Shown here: positions 1-8,397 of the stretch, piece by piece
How positions within the stretch are numbered: the stretch's first letter is position 1
How the letters are laid out: each line of letters opens with the position of its first letter
NCBI RefSeq assembly: GCF_900086705.1
Contig: NZ_LT575483.1
Coordinates: 2,015,894-2,079,893, forward strand
From: Massilibacillus massiliensis
Lineage (GTDB): Bacteria > Bacillota > Negativicutes > FLKF01
DNA length: 64,000 nucleotides
Reading direction: 5' to 3'
Position numbers and translations under genes: made by a program
Notes under the pieces: generated by a model
What the model was told of the DNA's origin: nothing
Database searches by the model: none
The model's input: only the letters and a program-made list of their open reading frames with translations

Positions 1-141
1 ATCCTTGCTGACGCTTCAAAATTTAACAAAATCTCACCGATTACATTTGCTAATATTTCTTGTGCAACAATTATCACGAATGCCTCTGCTGATAAAAAAT
101 TTCATGACTATACAACGATTATAGAGGTGAACTCGCTATGA
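1..141 (+). CDS. DeoR-family sugar regulator, C-terminal end only
   Basis: Frame 1 is open from the first base to TGA at 139-141 and encodes the last 46 residues of a protein whose start lies outside the window. The segment ILADASKFNK resembles the conserved end of the phosphosugar-sensing domain of DeoR-family repressors. The stop overlaps the fruK start as ATGA, so the two are translationally coupled. Fructose PTS operons commonly begin with such a repressor (FruR). The assignment rests on a short fragment plus context. Confidence 0.7.
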   Translation: MLADASKFNKISPITFANISCATIITNASADKKFHDYTTIIEVNSL

Positions 142-1043
142 TTTATACAGTAACTTTTAATCCATCTCTGGATTACATCGTAAAATTGGATACTTTTACA
201 CCAGGTGCAGTCAATCGCACAAAAACAGAGATGATTTATTGTGGTGGCAAAGGAATTAACGTCTCTATCGTATTAAAAAATCTTGGTTTTACTAGCAAAG
301 CACTTGGTTTTATCGCTGGTTTTACCGGTCAGGAAGTAAAGAAACGTTTGCAGCAACTTGGTTGTGAAAGTGATTTTATTGAACTCGATCAAGGTCTTTC
401 TCGCATCAATGTAAAAATTAAAGCCGAAGCAGAAAGTGAAATCAACGGGCAAGGTCCTTTTATCGATGCAATTGCCTTACAAGCATTATTTACGAAATTA
501 GATCATTTATCCGCCGGCGATATATTGGTACTCGCCGGCAGTATTCCAAGTACGCTCCCAAATGATATTTACGAAAAAATCATGGCAAAACTCATGAAAA
601 AAGATGTGCATATCATTGTCGATGCGACTTGCTCTTTATTATTAAATGTTTTAAAATACAAACCTTTCTTAATCAAACCCAATCATCACGAATTGGGTGA
701 AATGTTTGGCGTAACGCTAAACAACGACGAAGAAATCATCACTTACGCTAAAAAGCTGCAAGATCTTGGCGCACAAAATGTACTCATATCGATGGCCGGG
801 GATGGAGCGATCCTCCTGACAAACAAGCAGGATGTTTATAAAAGCCAAGCTCCTAAAGGTAAAGTGATCAATTCCGTCGGCGCAGGTGATTCAATGGTGG
901 CAGGCTTCTTAGCTGGCTATTTAGACAGCGGCGATTTGCAAAAAGCTTTTAAAATGGGCATAGCAACTGGCAGCGCAAGTGCCTTTTCAGAAGAGTTAGC
1001 AACAAAAGCCGAAGTTGAAAAACTTTTTAATGCTTTATTATAA
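138..1043 (+). CDS. fruK: 1-phosphofructokinase
   Basis: A 301-residue PfkB/ribokinase-family kinase that would phosphorylate fructose 1-phosphate to fructose 1,6-bisphosphate in the cytoplasm. The N-terminal substrate motif GGKGINVS lies near residues 37-44. The C-terminal anion-hole and catalytic-base motif VGAGDSMVAGF lies near 250. Length is normal for the family. It overlaps the upstream regulator by 4 bp and is followed 13 bp later by fruA, the usual fruR-fruK-fruA order. The product of the EIIFru transporter is the substrate of this enzyme, which supports 1-phosphofructokinase over the related tagatose 6-phosphate kinase. Confidence 0.95.
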   Translation: MIYTVTFNPSLDYIVKLDTFTPGAVNRTKTEMIYCGGKGINVSIVLKNLGFTSKALGFIAGFTGQEVKKRLQQLGCESDFIELDQGLSRINVKIKAEAESEINGQGPFIDAIALQALFTKLDHLSAGDILVLAGSIPSTLPNDIYEKIMAKLMKKDVHIIVDATCSLLLNVLKYKPFLIKPNHHELGEMFGVTLNNDEEIITYAKKLQDLGAQNVLISMAGDGAILLTNKQDVYKSQAPKGKVINSVGAGDSMVAGFLAGYLDSGDLQKAFKMGIATGSASAFSEELATKAEVEKLFNALL

Positions 1044-1056
1044 GGGGGATATATAT

Positions 1057-2937
1057 ATGCGTATTACCGATTTATTAAAAGCTAGCGGCATTGCTTTAGA
1101 TGCAAAAGTAACCTCAAAATCAGAAGCGATTGATATGCTGGTTGATCTTATGGCAGATACCGGAAACCTATCAGACAAGGAAGCCTATAAAAAGGATGTA
1201 CTTGCGCGTGAAGCAAGCAGTACCACCGGCATAGGTGAAAGCATTGCAATTCCACATGCCAAAAGCCGTGCTGTAAAAGCAGCCGGACTTGCTGCAATGG
1301 TTGTAAAAGACGGTGTCGAGTACGAATCATTAGACGGTCAGCCGGCAAAACTCTTTTTCCTGATTGCGGCACCGGATACTTCTGCTGACTTACATGTTGA
1401 AGTACTCAGCCGCTTAGCTACAATCCTTATGGATAGCAATTTCAAAAATAGCTTACTCCATGCAACAAGTGCAGAAGAATTTTTAAAACAAATTGACGAA
1501 ACAGAAGCAAAAAAATTTCCTGAGGAAGCAAAAAAAGCACCGGATATTCAGCCAGGACAATATCAAATTCTTGCTGTTACTGCTTGTCCGACAGGTATTG
1601 CGCATACTTTCATGGCAGCTGAAAAACTTGAACAAACAGCAAAAGAAATGGGTATTTCGATCAAAGTAGAAACCAATGGCTCCGGAGGCGCAAAAAATGT
1701 CCTCACTGCTGAAGAAATAAAAAATGCAGATTGTATTATCATTGCTGCTGATAAAAATGTTGAATTAGCACGGTTTAGCGGTAAACCAGTCATTCAGACA
1801 AGAGTCGCCGATGGTATCCATAAGGCAAAAGAGTTGCTAGAACGCGCCACAAAAACAAAGGTTCCCGTCTATTACAGTAATACAAAAGAAGCTACGCAGC
1901 TAACCGACGAACATGAAAGTTTCGGTCGTCAAATTTATAAACACTTAATGAATGGCGTATCACATATGCTTCCGTTCGTAATTGGCGGCGGTATTTTGAT
2001 CGCACTTGCATTTTTATTTGACGATTACACGATTGATCCATCAAAGTTTGGTTCCAATACACCATTAGCCGCCTTCCTCATGAAAATCGGCGGAACTGCC
2101 TTTGGGTTTATGCTCCCAGTCCTCGCTGGATTCATCGCGATGAGTATCGGAGACCGTCCGGCACTGGCAGTTGGCTTCGTCGGTGGGATGCTTGCTAATA
2201 GCGGCGGTTCTGGTTTTCTAGGTGCATTGATCGCCGGATTTGTTGCCGGCTACATCGTGCTAGGGTTAAGAAAACTTTTCTCCGGACTGCCACAATCTCT
2301 GGAAGGTTTAAAACCAGTTCTACTATACCCATTCTTTGGTGTTCTTCTCATCGGTGCTATTATTTTATTGATTATCAATCCACCGGTAGGTGCAATTAAT
2401 GCTTGGATGTCAGATGGTTTAAATTCATTAAGTTCCAGCAGTAAGATTTTTCTTGGCATCTTACTCGGCGGTATGATGGCTGTCGATATGGGCGGCCCAA
2501 TCAACAAGGCGGCTTACGTATTTGGCACCGCTTCTTTAGCCAATGGACAATACGAAATTATGGCGGCTGTCATGGCCGGCGGTATGGTTCCACCGCTTGC
2601 AATCGCACTTTGTACAACTTTCTTTAAAAATCGCTTTACTGAAAGTGAAAGAAAATCAGGTGTGACAAACTATATTATGGGTCTCTCCTTTATTACCGAG
2701 GGTGCAATTCCTTTTGCCTCTGCTGACCCAGTTAGAGTTCTTCCTGCATGTATTCTTGGCTCAGCAACAGCAGGCGCACTATCCATGATGTTTAACTGTG
2801 CATTACGTGCTCCCCATGGCGGCCTATTTGTCGTACCGGTCATCAGCAATCCATTTGGATATCTAGCGGCCTTGATCATCGGTTCCATCGTAGGTATGCT
2901 CGTTTTGGCACTTTTGAAAAAACCACTCCAAAAATAA
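1057..2937 (+). CDS. fruA: PTS fructose transporter subunit EIIABC
   Basis: Membrane transporter that imports fructose and phosphorylates it at C1. Three domains are fused in order. EIIA is residues 1-150 with the phospho-histidine H67 in GIGESIAIPHA. EIIB is about 168-265 with the phospho-cysteine C177 in ACPTGIAHT. EIIC is about 300-626 and strongly hydrophobic. I chose ATG 1057 because AAGGGGG at 1042-1048 sits at correct spacing; a start 42 bp upstream would lie inside fruK and lacks a ribosome site. It is the last gene of the operon and is followed by a terminator. Final length is 626 residues. Confidence 0.96.
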   Translation: MRITDLLKASGIALDAKVTSKSEAIDMLVDLMADTGNLSDKEAYKKDVLAREASSTTGIGESIAIPHAKSRAVKAAGLAAMVVKDGVEYESLDGQPAKLFFLIAAPDTSADLHVEVLSRLATILMDSNFKNSLLHATSAEEFLKQIDETEAKKFPEEAKKAPDIQPGQYQILAVTACPTGIAHTFMAAEKLEQTAKEMGISIKVETNGSGGAKNVLTAEEIKNADCIIIAADKNVELARFSGKPVIQTRVADGIHKAKELLERATKTKVPVYYSNTKEATQLTDEHESFGRQIYKHLMNGVSHMLPFVIGGGILIALAFLFDDYTIDPSKFGSNTPLAAFLMKIGGTAFGFMLPVLAGFIAMSIGDRPALAVGFVGGMLANSGGSGFLGALIAGFVAGYIVLGLRKLFSGLPQSLEGLKPVLLYPFFGVLLIGAIILLIINPPVGAINAWMSDGLNSLSSSSKIFLGILLGGMMAVDMGGPINKAAYVFGTASLANGQYEIMAAVMAGGMVPPLAIALCTTFFKNRFTESERKSGVTNYIMGLSFITEGAIPFASADPVRVLPACILGSATAGALSMMFNCALRAPHGGLFVVPVISNPFGYLAALIIGSIVGMLVLALLKKPLQK

Positions 2938-2952
2938 TAGAGAAATAAACAA

Positions 2953-2996
2953 AAAATCGGTGTTTATGATGAATTACAATCATAAACACCGATTTT
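2953..2996. terminator. Bidirectional terminator between fruA and phosphohexomutase
   Basis: An 18-bp perfect stem (2953-2970 with 2979-2996) and an 8-nt loop. The outer pairs are A/T runs, so a U-tail forms on both strands. It separates two convergent genes. Confidence 0.85.
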
Positions 2997-2999
2997 ATT

Positions 3000-4520
3000 T
3001 TATTTCTTCTGATCTTTAAATACACTCATATCAAGTCCATCAAATCCCGTGAGCAATACCCCAACCTCGTGCAAGATTTTATCACAACCACCTGCATGAC
3101 GGCTTTCTATATTTAATGGCATATTAGGATCGTGCAATGACATCCGCAATAAAGCCCAGCCATCTTCAAACACAAGACGTACACCTTCAAAAGACGGAGT
3201 CGCAATCTGAATATTACGTGCTGAAGCCCGCTCTTCAAACGCCTGCAAAACCTGCTTTCCATAAGCCTGAAAATCAGTTATCCCCTTCATATACAACCGA
3301 TATTCGCGCGCTTCTTGCGGGTGCCCCAATTTTTCTACCAACGCACCAAGTGGTTTTCCATCACCCTTTAGCCTTGCTGCTGCAATCAGTAATTTGACTG
3401 CTAAATATGCTCCATCATCAAGATAATAATTTTCATGGAGTGCTCCATGCCCAGAAGTTTCAATCGCCAATGGAGACACTGTGCCATTTTCATTCAATCG
3501 AATACATTCGTTAATAACATTTTTATAGCCTCTCATATAACGATGATGTTTCAAGCCTAGTTCCTTCTCAAGAAAAACTTTAAGTTCATCTGATGTAACC
3601 GAATCTGTCACAATCGTACTTCCCGGATAATCTGGCGCAAGAATCGCTGCCATCATCGCAATCAGAGCATTCCGATTAATCTCTTCACCTGTTGATAATA
3701 CTGCGCTCATGCGGTCAACATCCGTGTCAAAGATAAGACCTAAATCTGCCTTGCTGTTAAGTACCGCACCCTGGATTGCCTGCATAGCCTTCTTATCCTC
3801 TGGATTTGGAATATGATTTGGAAACATGCCATCAGGTTCTAAAAAAACACTTCCTGTTATATCTGCACCAAGCTCTTTCAATACCTTTGAAGCAAAGAAT
3901 CCGCCTCCGCCATTTCCAGCATCAACCACAATGTGCATCCCTTTAAGAGGGTGCATATAATCTGCCGCATTTACACCTGCGCAAATTTTTTCACACAGAT
4001 ACTTGGCATAAATATCAATCAGCGCAAGTTTTTCGACTTCCGCAAGACATCCTTTTTGTGCACGCATTCCCTCAGCACTCTCAAGTACAGCAGTAATATC
4101 GCCACGATTCAGACCTCCATGTTTGGTAAAAAATTTAAGACCATTACGATTATAGGGAAGATGACTTGCCGTAATCATAATTGCTCCATCCATCTTGGTT
4201 TCCTCAAAAACAATGGACATAAACATCGCCGGTGTCGACGCCAAACCGCAATCCACAGCTTTGCTGCCTTTTGCCGTAATTCCTTCTAAAACACCACATT
4301 TTAGCTCAGATGCTGAGATTCTTGAATCATGACCAACCGCAATTTTAATATCAGCAGGATCTTTTCCTAATGTTTGTGCAAGAAAAAGAACAAAGCCTCC
4401 CGCAATTCGATTTGCAGTCTCTGGGAACAAATTCACCGGTTCATCGGTGATTCCTTCCACAGCAACACCACGTACATCACTGCCATTTTGAAGTTTCATT
4501 ATACTCTTACTTGAATTCAT
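3000..4520 (-). CDS. Phosphohexomutase (phosphoglucomutase/phosphomannomutase family)
   Basis: A 506-residue alpha-D-phosphohexomutase, expected to interconvert hexose 1- and 6-phosphates for cell-envelope sugar nucleotide synthesis. The phosphoserine loop is TASHLPYNRNG with S119. The metal-binding loop is DTDVDR with D265, D267 and D269. The sugar-specificity loop contains ETSGHGALHEN, and a C-terminal phosphate-binding segment contains ESRHAGG. ATG 4520 follows AAGGAGCG. It stands alone between mgtC (same strand, 218 bp upstream) and the fru operon (convergent). Substrate preference between glucose and mannose phosphates cannot be decided from the sequence. Confidence 0.9.
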   Translation of the reverse strand: MNSSKSIMKLQNGSDVRGVAVEGITDEPVNLFPETANRIAGGFVLFLAQTLGKDPADIKIAVGHDSRISASELKCGVLEGITAKGSKAVDCGLASTPAMFMSIVFEETKMDGAIMITASHLPYNRNGLKFFTKHGGLNRGDITAVLESAEGMRAQKGCLAEVEKLALIDIYAKYLCEKICAGVNAADYMHPLKGMHIVVDAGNGGGGFFASKVLKELGADITGSVFLEPDGMFPNHIPNPEDKKAMQAIQGAVLNSKADLGLIFDTDVDRMSAVLSTGEEINRNALIAMMAAILAPDYPGSTIVTDSVTSDELKVFLEKELGLKHHRYMRGYKNVINECIRLNENGTVSPLAIETSGHGALHENYYLDDGAYLAVKLLIAAARLKGDGKPLGALVEKLGHPQEAREYRLYMKGITDFQAYGKQVLQAFEERASARNIQIATPSFEGVRLVFEDGWALLRMSLHDPNMPLNIESRHAGGCDKILHEVGVLLTGFDGLDMSVFKDQKK

Positions 4521-4738
4521 TTATACGCTCCTTACTTTTAAAATTACTTTTAGCTCCATTTTTTCTTAACATCATTGCTATATTTCCCAAATTTATCTTC
4601 TATGATTAGCTTAAATTTAAATCTTAATTTCGAAAAAGTCAATCTTTTTTATAAAAGCGCAAAATCGTTCAGGTATTTTTTAATCACTGATCGCTACAGA
4701 ATGATCGCCCGCTGTATTGATCGGTAGATTTCGTTCTA

Positions 4739-5398
4739 TCATCCGATATCAACACCATGAACGCCTTTAAGCTTCATTAAACATTCAGCGATCATAGATG
4801 CCTTTGTGCAATCGCTATTTAATGCAATAATTTCAATACAAACCGTGTCTTCGGTATTTTCTTTTATCTGTAACCCCTTAGTTTTAATATGAAGAGATTC
4901 TAAACATTTCCCAATCTCACCAATTTGGCCAGGCGTATCATCGGATTCAATCGAAATGACCAAATTTCTTTCATGCGTTACCCAATCATCGAGTCTCGAT
5001 AGTGTGCCTAACGTTGCAAACACTAAAAACGACGTAAACAGCGCACCCGCATAAAAACCAGCGCCTACGGCTAAACCAACACCAGCAACAACCCAGAGAC
5101 ATGCAGCGGTAGTTAAGCCTCTTACCGTCAGTCCCTCTTTCATAATCGTGCCTGCACCTAAAAACCCAATTCCACTTACCACTTGTGCAGCCAGCCGCGC
5201 TGGATCAGCATTTGTTAAACCTTCAACCTGCTGATAAATCTCCTCTGACAATACCATAATTAAACACGATCCTAAACATACCAATATATTTGTACGAAGT
5301 CCTGCTGATTTCCTTCTTGATTGTCTCTCATAGCCAATCAAACCACCCAAAAAGCAAGCCAGTACCAATCTTAATAATAATTCCCATTCTGAAACCAT
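4739..5398 (-). CDS. MgtC/SapB-family membrane protein
   Basis: Inner-membrane protein of 219 residues. An N-terminal MgtC-type domain has four hydrophobic segments and the family signatures GLIGYERQ near residue 20 and GFLGAGTI near 80. A soluble C-terminal domain of about 75 residues looks like an ACT fold. Family members are linked to magnesium stress and control of ATP or phosphate balance; no specific role can be read here. ATG 5398 is preferred because AGAGG lies 8 nt upstream, whereas the first in-frame GTG lies within that ribosome site. No magnesium riboswitch is obvious in the 226 bp upstream. Confidence 0.85.
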   Translation of the reverse strand: MVSEWELLLRLVLACFLGGLIGYERQSRRKSAGLRTNILVCLGSCLIMVLSEEIYQQVEGLTNADPARLAAQVVSGIGFLGAGTIMKEGLTVRGLTTAACLWVVAGVGLAVGAGFYAGALFTSFLVFATLGTLSRLDDWVTHERNLVISIESDDTPGQIGEIGKCLESLHIKTKGLQIKENTEDTVCIEIIALNSDCTKASMIAECLMKLKGVHGVDIG

Positions 5399-5624
5399 CA
5401 CGATCACCTCTTAATTTTGAAAATACACTTTGCCTGTAAATATATTCATGTTCCATATATTTTAGAATAAATCCTGCTATAACAGGACCATTTGCCCATG
5501 ATAAACCGCCTGATCATATAGCTTTATTGTCTATTTTAATGTAAAATAGTACTATATTCTACAAAATTATAAAATTATTTCTAAATTTAAATATTGTACC
5601 ATTTTACGAGGAAGGTGATTGCCC

Positions 5625-6548
5625 ATGATCAAAAAGACGAGAAAAAAGAAACCAAGTTTTTTTTCTAAACCTTGGCTGATTTGGAGTATGCTGATTTTAT
5701 TTTTTCCTATCGGCTTATACCTTTTATGGAAACACAAACCGTATAACGTTCTTCCTTCTATATTGATAACAATTTTGATGAGTTTTCTGCTATTCACCTC
5801 TATTTTCACGGCAGTGCTCTATAAACAATCTTTAGATAAACAGGCCGAACAAGCCGACAGCACCTCTGCCGTCGAAGGCAATCTTGCCAAAACAGAAGTA
5901 TGGGCTGATCAATATCGTCCTGACCAAGTAGCCTTCCTTCAATTTATCCAAGACTTAAATCAAGAAATAAAACTCTACTCCTCTATTCATGCCGAATACA
6001 AAACCTTGGTGACTGGTATACAAAAAAACAATACACCCTCACCAGGTATCGCCTGGGCAAACATTGATCATTTGAATCGCCGATTAGAGCAATCGCAAGA
6101 ACGAATTACAGCAATGAAGCCGCCAACGAACTTAAGTGCTGAAGATCAAAATGCACTGGCAGCCAGCCTAAAAAATTATGCAAATTTTCTTTCCGATTTA
6201 GAGATCTCCTATATGCTGATGCAAAATAGTCTGCTTCGTTCTGATCCAGAGGCAAATAAACTATCCAATGCAAGTTTAGAAAAAGCTACCAATAACCTAA
6301 AAACCATAAAAAGCGATTTGAACACATTAGCCATTAAATTGAATGTACCGCTAGATGTCCAACTAAAATATCAAAATATTGCCAAACTGCCCGAATTAAG
6401 AGAAGTCGTTCCTGCGCAAACTGAATCCATAAAAGATATGGCGATAACAGATACCCAAAAAGCCTCCGCAACGCCACAGTCTTTGCCGCAAGGAAGTATA
6501 GACGGTGCTCCCGGAATAACCGGTGATGTTATCACCATTGCAGACTAA
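5625..6548 (+). CDS. Hypothetical membrane-anchored protein
   Basis: I do not recognise this 307-residue protein. A very basic N-terminus (KKTRKKK) is followed by two hydrophobic segments, about residues 12-31 (an FFPIGLYLLWKHK turn) and 38-60. The remaining 240 residues are soluble, with a long helical stretch of probable coiled coil (about 90-245) and a low-complexity tail rich in Q, P and S. This suggests a short membrane hairpin with a helical domain outside the cytoplasm. ATG 5625 follows AGGAAGG at good spacing, whereas the TTG 6 bp earlier is too close. The structured repeat begins 7 bp after its stop codon. Confidence 0.7.
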   Translation: MIKKTRKKKPSFFSKPWLIWSMLILFFPIGLYLLWKHKPYNVLPSILITILMSFLLFTSIFTAVLYKQSLDKQAEQADSTSAVEGNLAKTEVWADQYRPDQVAFLQFIQDLNQEIKLYSSIHAEYKTLVTGIQKNNTPSPGIAWANIDHLNRRLEQSQERITAMKPPTNLSAEDQNALAASLKNYANFLSDLEISYMLMQNSLLRSDPEANKLSNASLEKATNNLKTIKSDLNTLAIKLNVPLDVQLKYQNIAKLPELREVVPAQTESIKDMAITDTQKASATPQSLPQGSIDGAPGITGDVITIAD

Positions 6549-6555
6549 GGGCGCG

Positions 6556-6735
6556 TCGCATTAAAATGCGGTACTCCAATTTTCGTACTTGGCCTTTCCG
6601 GAAAAATACGTTCCGAAGGATGAAAAAAGATCAACTTACGTTAAGAAATCCGTTTGTTTGAGCGAAGCGAGTTTAGGATTTTAGTAAGTTGGCCTTTTTT
6701 CAAGTGTTTTGGAGGTTTGTGGCCTAGACTTTTTG
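6556..6735 (+). repeat. Structured dispersed repeat, copy A (interrupted by IS110)
   Basis: About 180 bp closely matching, in inverted orientation, the sequence at 37809-37990. It starts with a CGCATT/AATGCG palindrome, has a TTCCGGAA segment, and then a long stem: 6632-6639 pairs with 6684-6691, extended outward by AAAAAAG/CTTTTTT and inward by AAATCC/GGATTT. The apical region contains GCGAAGC. Homology to copy B continues on the far side of the IS element (8273-8294), so the IS element has split the repeat. It lies directly 3' of the gene ending at 6548, on the same strand. Confidence 0.8.
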
Positions 6736-6829
6736 TTTCTTTACTATGAAAACCTCTTCTATATCCTAGAAAAAGGACGCACAAAGACAAGCCCTATAAT
6801 TCAGGACAAAAAATATCGTATATAGACAA

Positions 6830-8050
6830 TCAGGTTGTAGCTGTGGTGGGGCGCTCCCAACCCAAAGCCGCTAATTTCTTCAAATAGGATTGTATTTTCT
6901 TCTCTCGGTTAAATTGATTGTAATATTCCGAACCTAACTCTCGATAAGGAACTTTTGCTTTTAGTATGTAGTAAATAGCGATTAGTATGGAATGAGCCAC
7001 AGCTACGGCGGCTCTGCTTTTTCCTCTTCGCGCTGCAATCCGTTGATATTGAGCTGAAAAAAAGCTTCCCTTCGTCTTTTGCGCAGCCTTAGCACATTGT
7101 ACTAACATAGCTTTTAATGTTGTATTTCCATGCGTAGTTTTTCCACTCTTTCGTTTCCCTGCACTCTCATGGTTACCTGGCGCCACACCAGCCCAAGAAC
7201 TAATATGTCTTTCGGTTGGAAACCGATTCATATTTAATCCGATTTCCGCTAAGATTGTTTCTGCACTGATTCTCCCAACACCCGGTATTTCATCTATGGC
7301 TGCGATGGCTTCTTCATATTTGTTCAAGTAGTCTTTGATTAGTTTGTCCATATCTTCGATACGTTTTGTCATATCGTCAATATGATCCAAGACATTACGA
7401 AGCAATCTGCGTTGCAAGGGCGAAATAATTCCATCAACGCAAGCCATGATTTCATTGAGTTTAGCGTGCATACTAGGATGAAGCAGCCTTAAAATCTCGT
7501 CTTCATCAAGCTTTTTATCTTGGACAATGCTTTCCAAAAGTCGCCTGGAACTCTTGCCGTTGATGGCACTTACTACACTGGATAGTTTCACATTGGCTCC
7601 TTCTAGCATTTTCTGCAATCGGTTCAGCTCTCGGCTTCGCTCATCAATCAAGCTCTTGCGATAGCGAGAGATTTCCCGTAGTTCCCGTTGTTCACGGTCT
7701 GGAATATAGCTTGCTTTTAGTAACCCATGTCGAAGAAGATCGGCAATCCATTCTGCATCTTTGACGTCGGTCTTACGACCAGGCAAAGCTTTCATGTGCT
7801 GGGCATTTACTACCATGGCATTGAGATCGGAAAGCTCAAAGATATTGTACAATGGTTTCCAGTAGGAAGCGGTACTTTCCATGGCAATCATTTGACAACC
7901 GGCGTCAACTAACCAAGCTGATAAATCTCTCAGTTCTTTTGTCGTTGTACCAAACTGACGAAGTTGCTGCTTTCCACCACAGATTAGACAGGCAACTATC
8001 ATCTTTTTGTGTACATCAATCCCACAACAACGCTCATAAGTTATGTCCAC
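6830..8050 (-). CDS. IS110-family transposase (DEDD recombinase)
   Basis: A 406-residue transposase. The N-terminal RuvC-like DEDD domain shows D12 (GIDVHK), E58 (AMESTASYWKP), D95 and D98 (GRKTDVKDAEW). A coiled region lies at about 120-245. The C-terminal Transposase_20 domain starts at IPGVGRISAETILAEIG and includes SWAGVAPGNHESAGKRKSGK, the area where the family's catalytic serine lies. GTG 8050 follows AAGGGG. Full length with no frameshift, so probably active. Enzymes of this family use a bridge RNA encoded in the non-coding end of the element to choose the target. Confidence 0.95.
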   Translation of the reverse strand: MDITYERCCGIDVHKKMIVACLICGGKQQLRQFGTTTKELRDLSAWLVDAGCQMIAMESTASYWKPLYNIFELSDLNAMVVNAQHMKALPGRKTDVKDAEWIADLLRHGLLKASYIPDREQRELREISRYRKSLIDERSRELNRLQKMLEGANVKLSSVVSAINGKSSRRLLESIVQDKKLDEDEILRLLHPSMHAKLNEIMACVDGIISPLQRRLLRNVLDHIDDMTKRIEDMDKLIKDYLNKYEEAIAAIDEIPGVGRISAETILAEIGLNMNRFPTERHISSWAGVAPGNHESAGKRKSGKTTHGNTTLKAMLVQCAKAAQKTKGSFFSAQYQRIAARRGKSRAAVAVAHSILIAIYYILKAKVPYRELGSEYYNQFNREKKIQSYLKKLAALGWERPTTATT

Positions 8051-8085
8051 AATACCATCCCCTTGTAGATAAAATATGGCGTGAC

Positions 8086-8210
8086 TTCCTGTAAGTTATT
8101 ACTTTACTACACGTCCTTTCGCCCGAAGGGGCTGGACAATATGTGGTGCAAGCAGGAAATCATATCAATTTTGGGGTCGAGTTCTTGACTCAAAAAGAAT
8201 CGACCTTATG
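8086..8210 (-). ncRNA. Candidate IS110 bridge RNA
   Basis: Read on the minus strand, upstream of and co-directional with the transposase, this stretch can fold into two hairpins with internal loops. The first is bounded by CATA (8210-8207) and TATG (8164-8161). The second is bounded by TTCCTG (8158-8153) and CAGGAA (8091-8086) with an inner GCCC-CTTC-GGGC hairpin (8132-8121). Loop segments match the flanks of the element (CTTTTTG and CCCCAAAAT) and its ends (TAGTAAAG; TTGCACC with one mismatch). Architecture and matches agree with published IS110 bridge RNAs. Exact RNA ends are not visible. Confidence 0.65.
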
Positions 8211-8349
8211 CCATACTTTAATTATACATCATTGTTTTCGTTCATGGTGATGCTACCGCTTGCGTTGCATCTTATTTTGGGGCAATGCCAAAAGAAAAGC
8301 CTTGGGTTTAGGGATACACTAAGAATTTTATAAATAAAATATTAGTGCC

Positions 8350-8371
8350 ATAGCCGACTACCTATCTGTCC
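8350..8371 (+). repeat. Short remnant resembling the end of the 38.1-kb hairpin element
   Basis: ATAGCCGAC followed by CCTATCTGTC resembles 38182-38206, where the same two blocks are separated by a few more bases. It may be a truncated copy of the long hairpin element. The remaining bases of 8273-8397 hold the right part of the interrupted repeat and no gene. Confidence 0.4.
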
Positions 8372-8397
8372 ATAGTTCTTCTACACAATGGAAGCTA

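Larger units (their letters stand above)
6739..8272 (-). mobile_element. IS110-family insertion sequence
   Basis: About 1.53 kb, bounded by a CT dinucleotide at 6739-6740 and 8271-8272. The ends come from comparison with the uninterrupted repeat at 37.8 kb: homology stops at about 6735-6740 and resumes at about 8273. There are no terminal inverted repeats and no longer target duplication, as usual for IS110. The transposase is on the minus strand, leaving 220 bp of non-coding DNA upstream of it and about 90 bp downstream. Boundaries are good to within a few bases because the flanks are T-rich. Confidence 0.85.

Noticed and set aside
6841-8280. Terminal inverted repeats or target-site duplication of the IS element
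   Set aside because: None is visible beyond the CT dinucleotide, which is what IS110 elements normally show.
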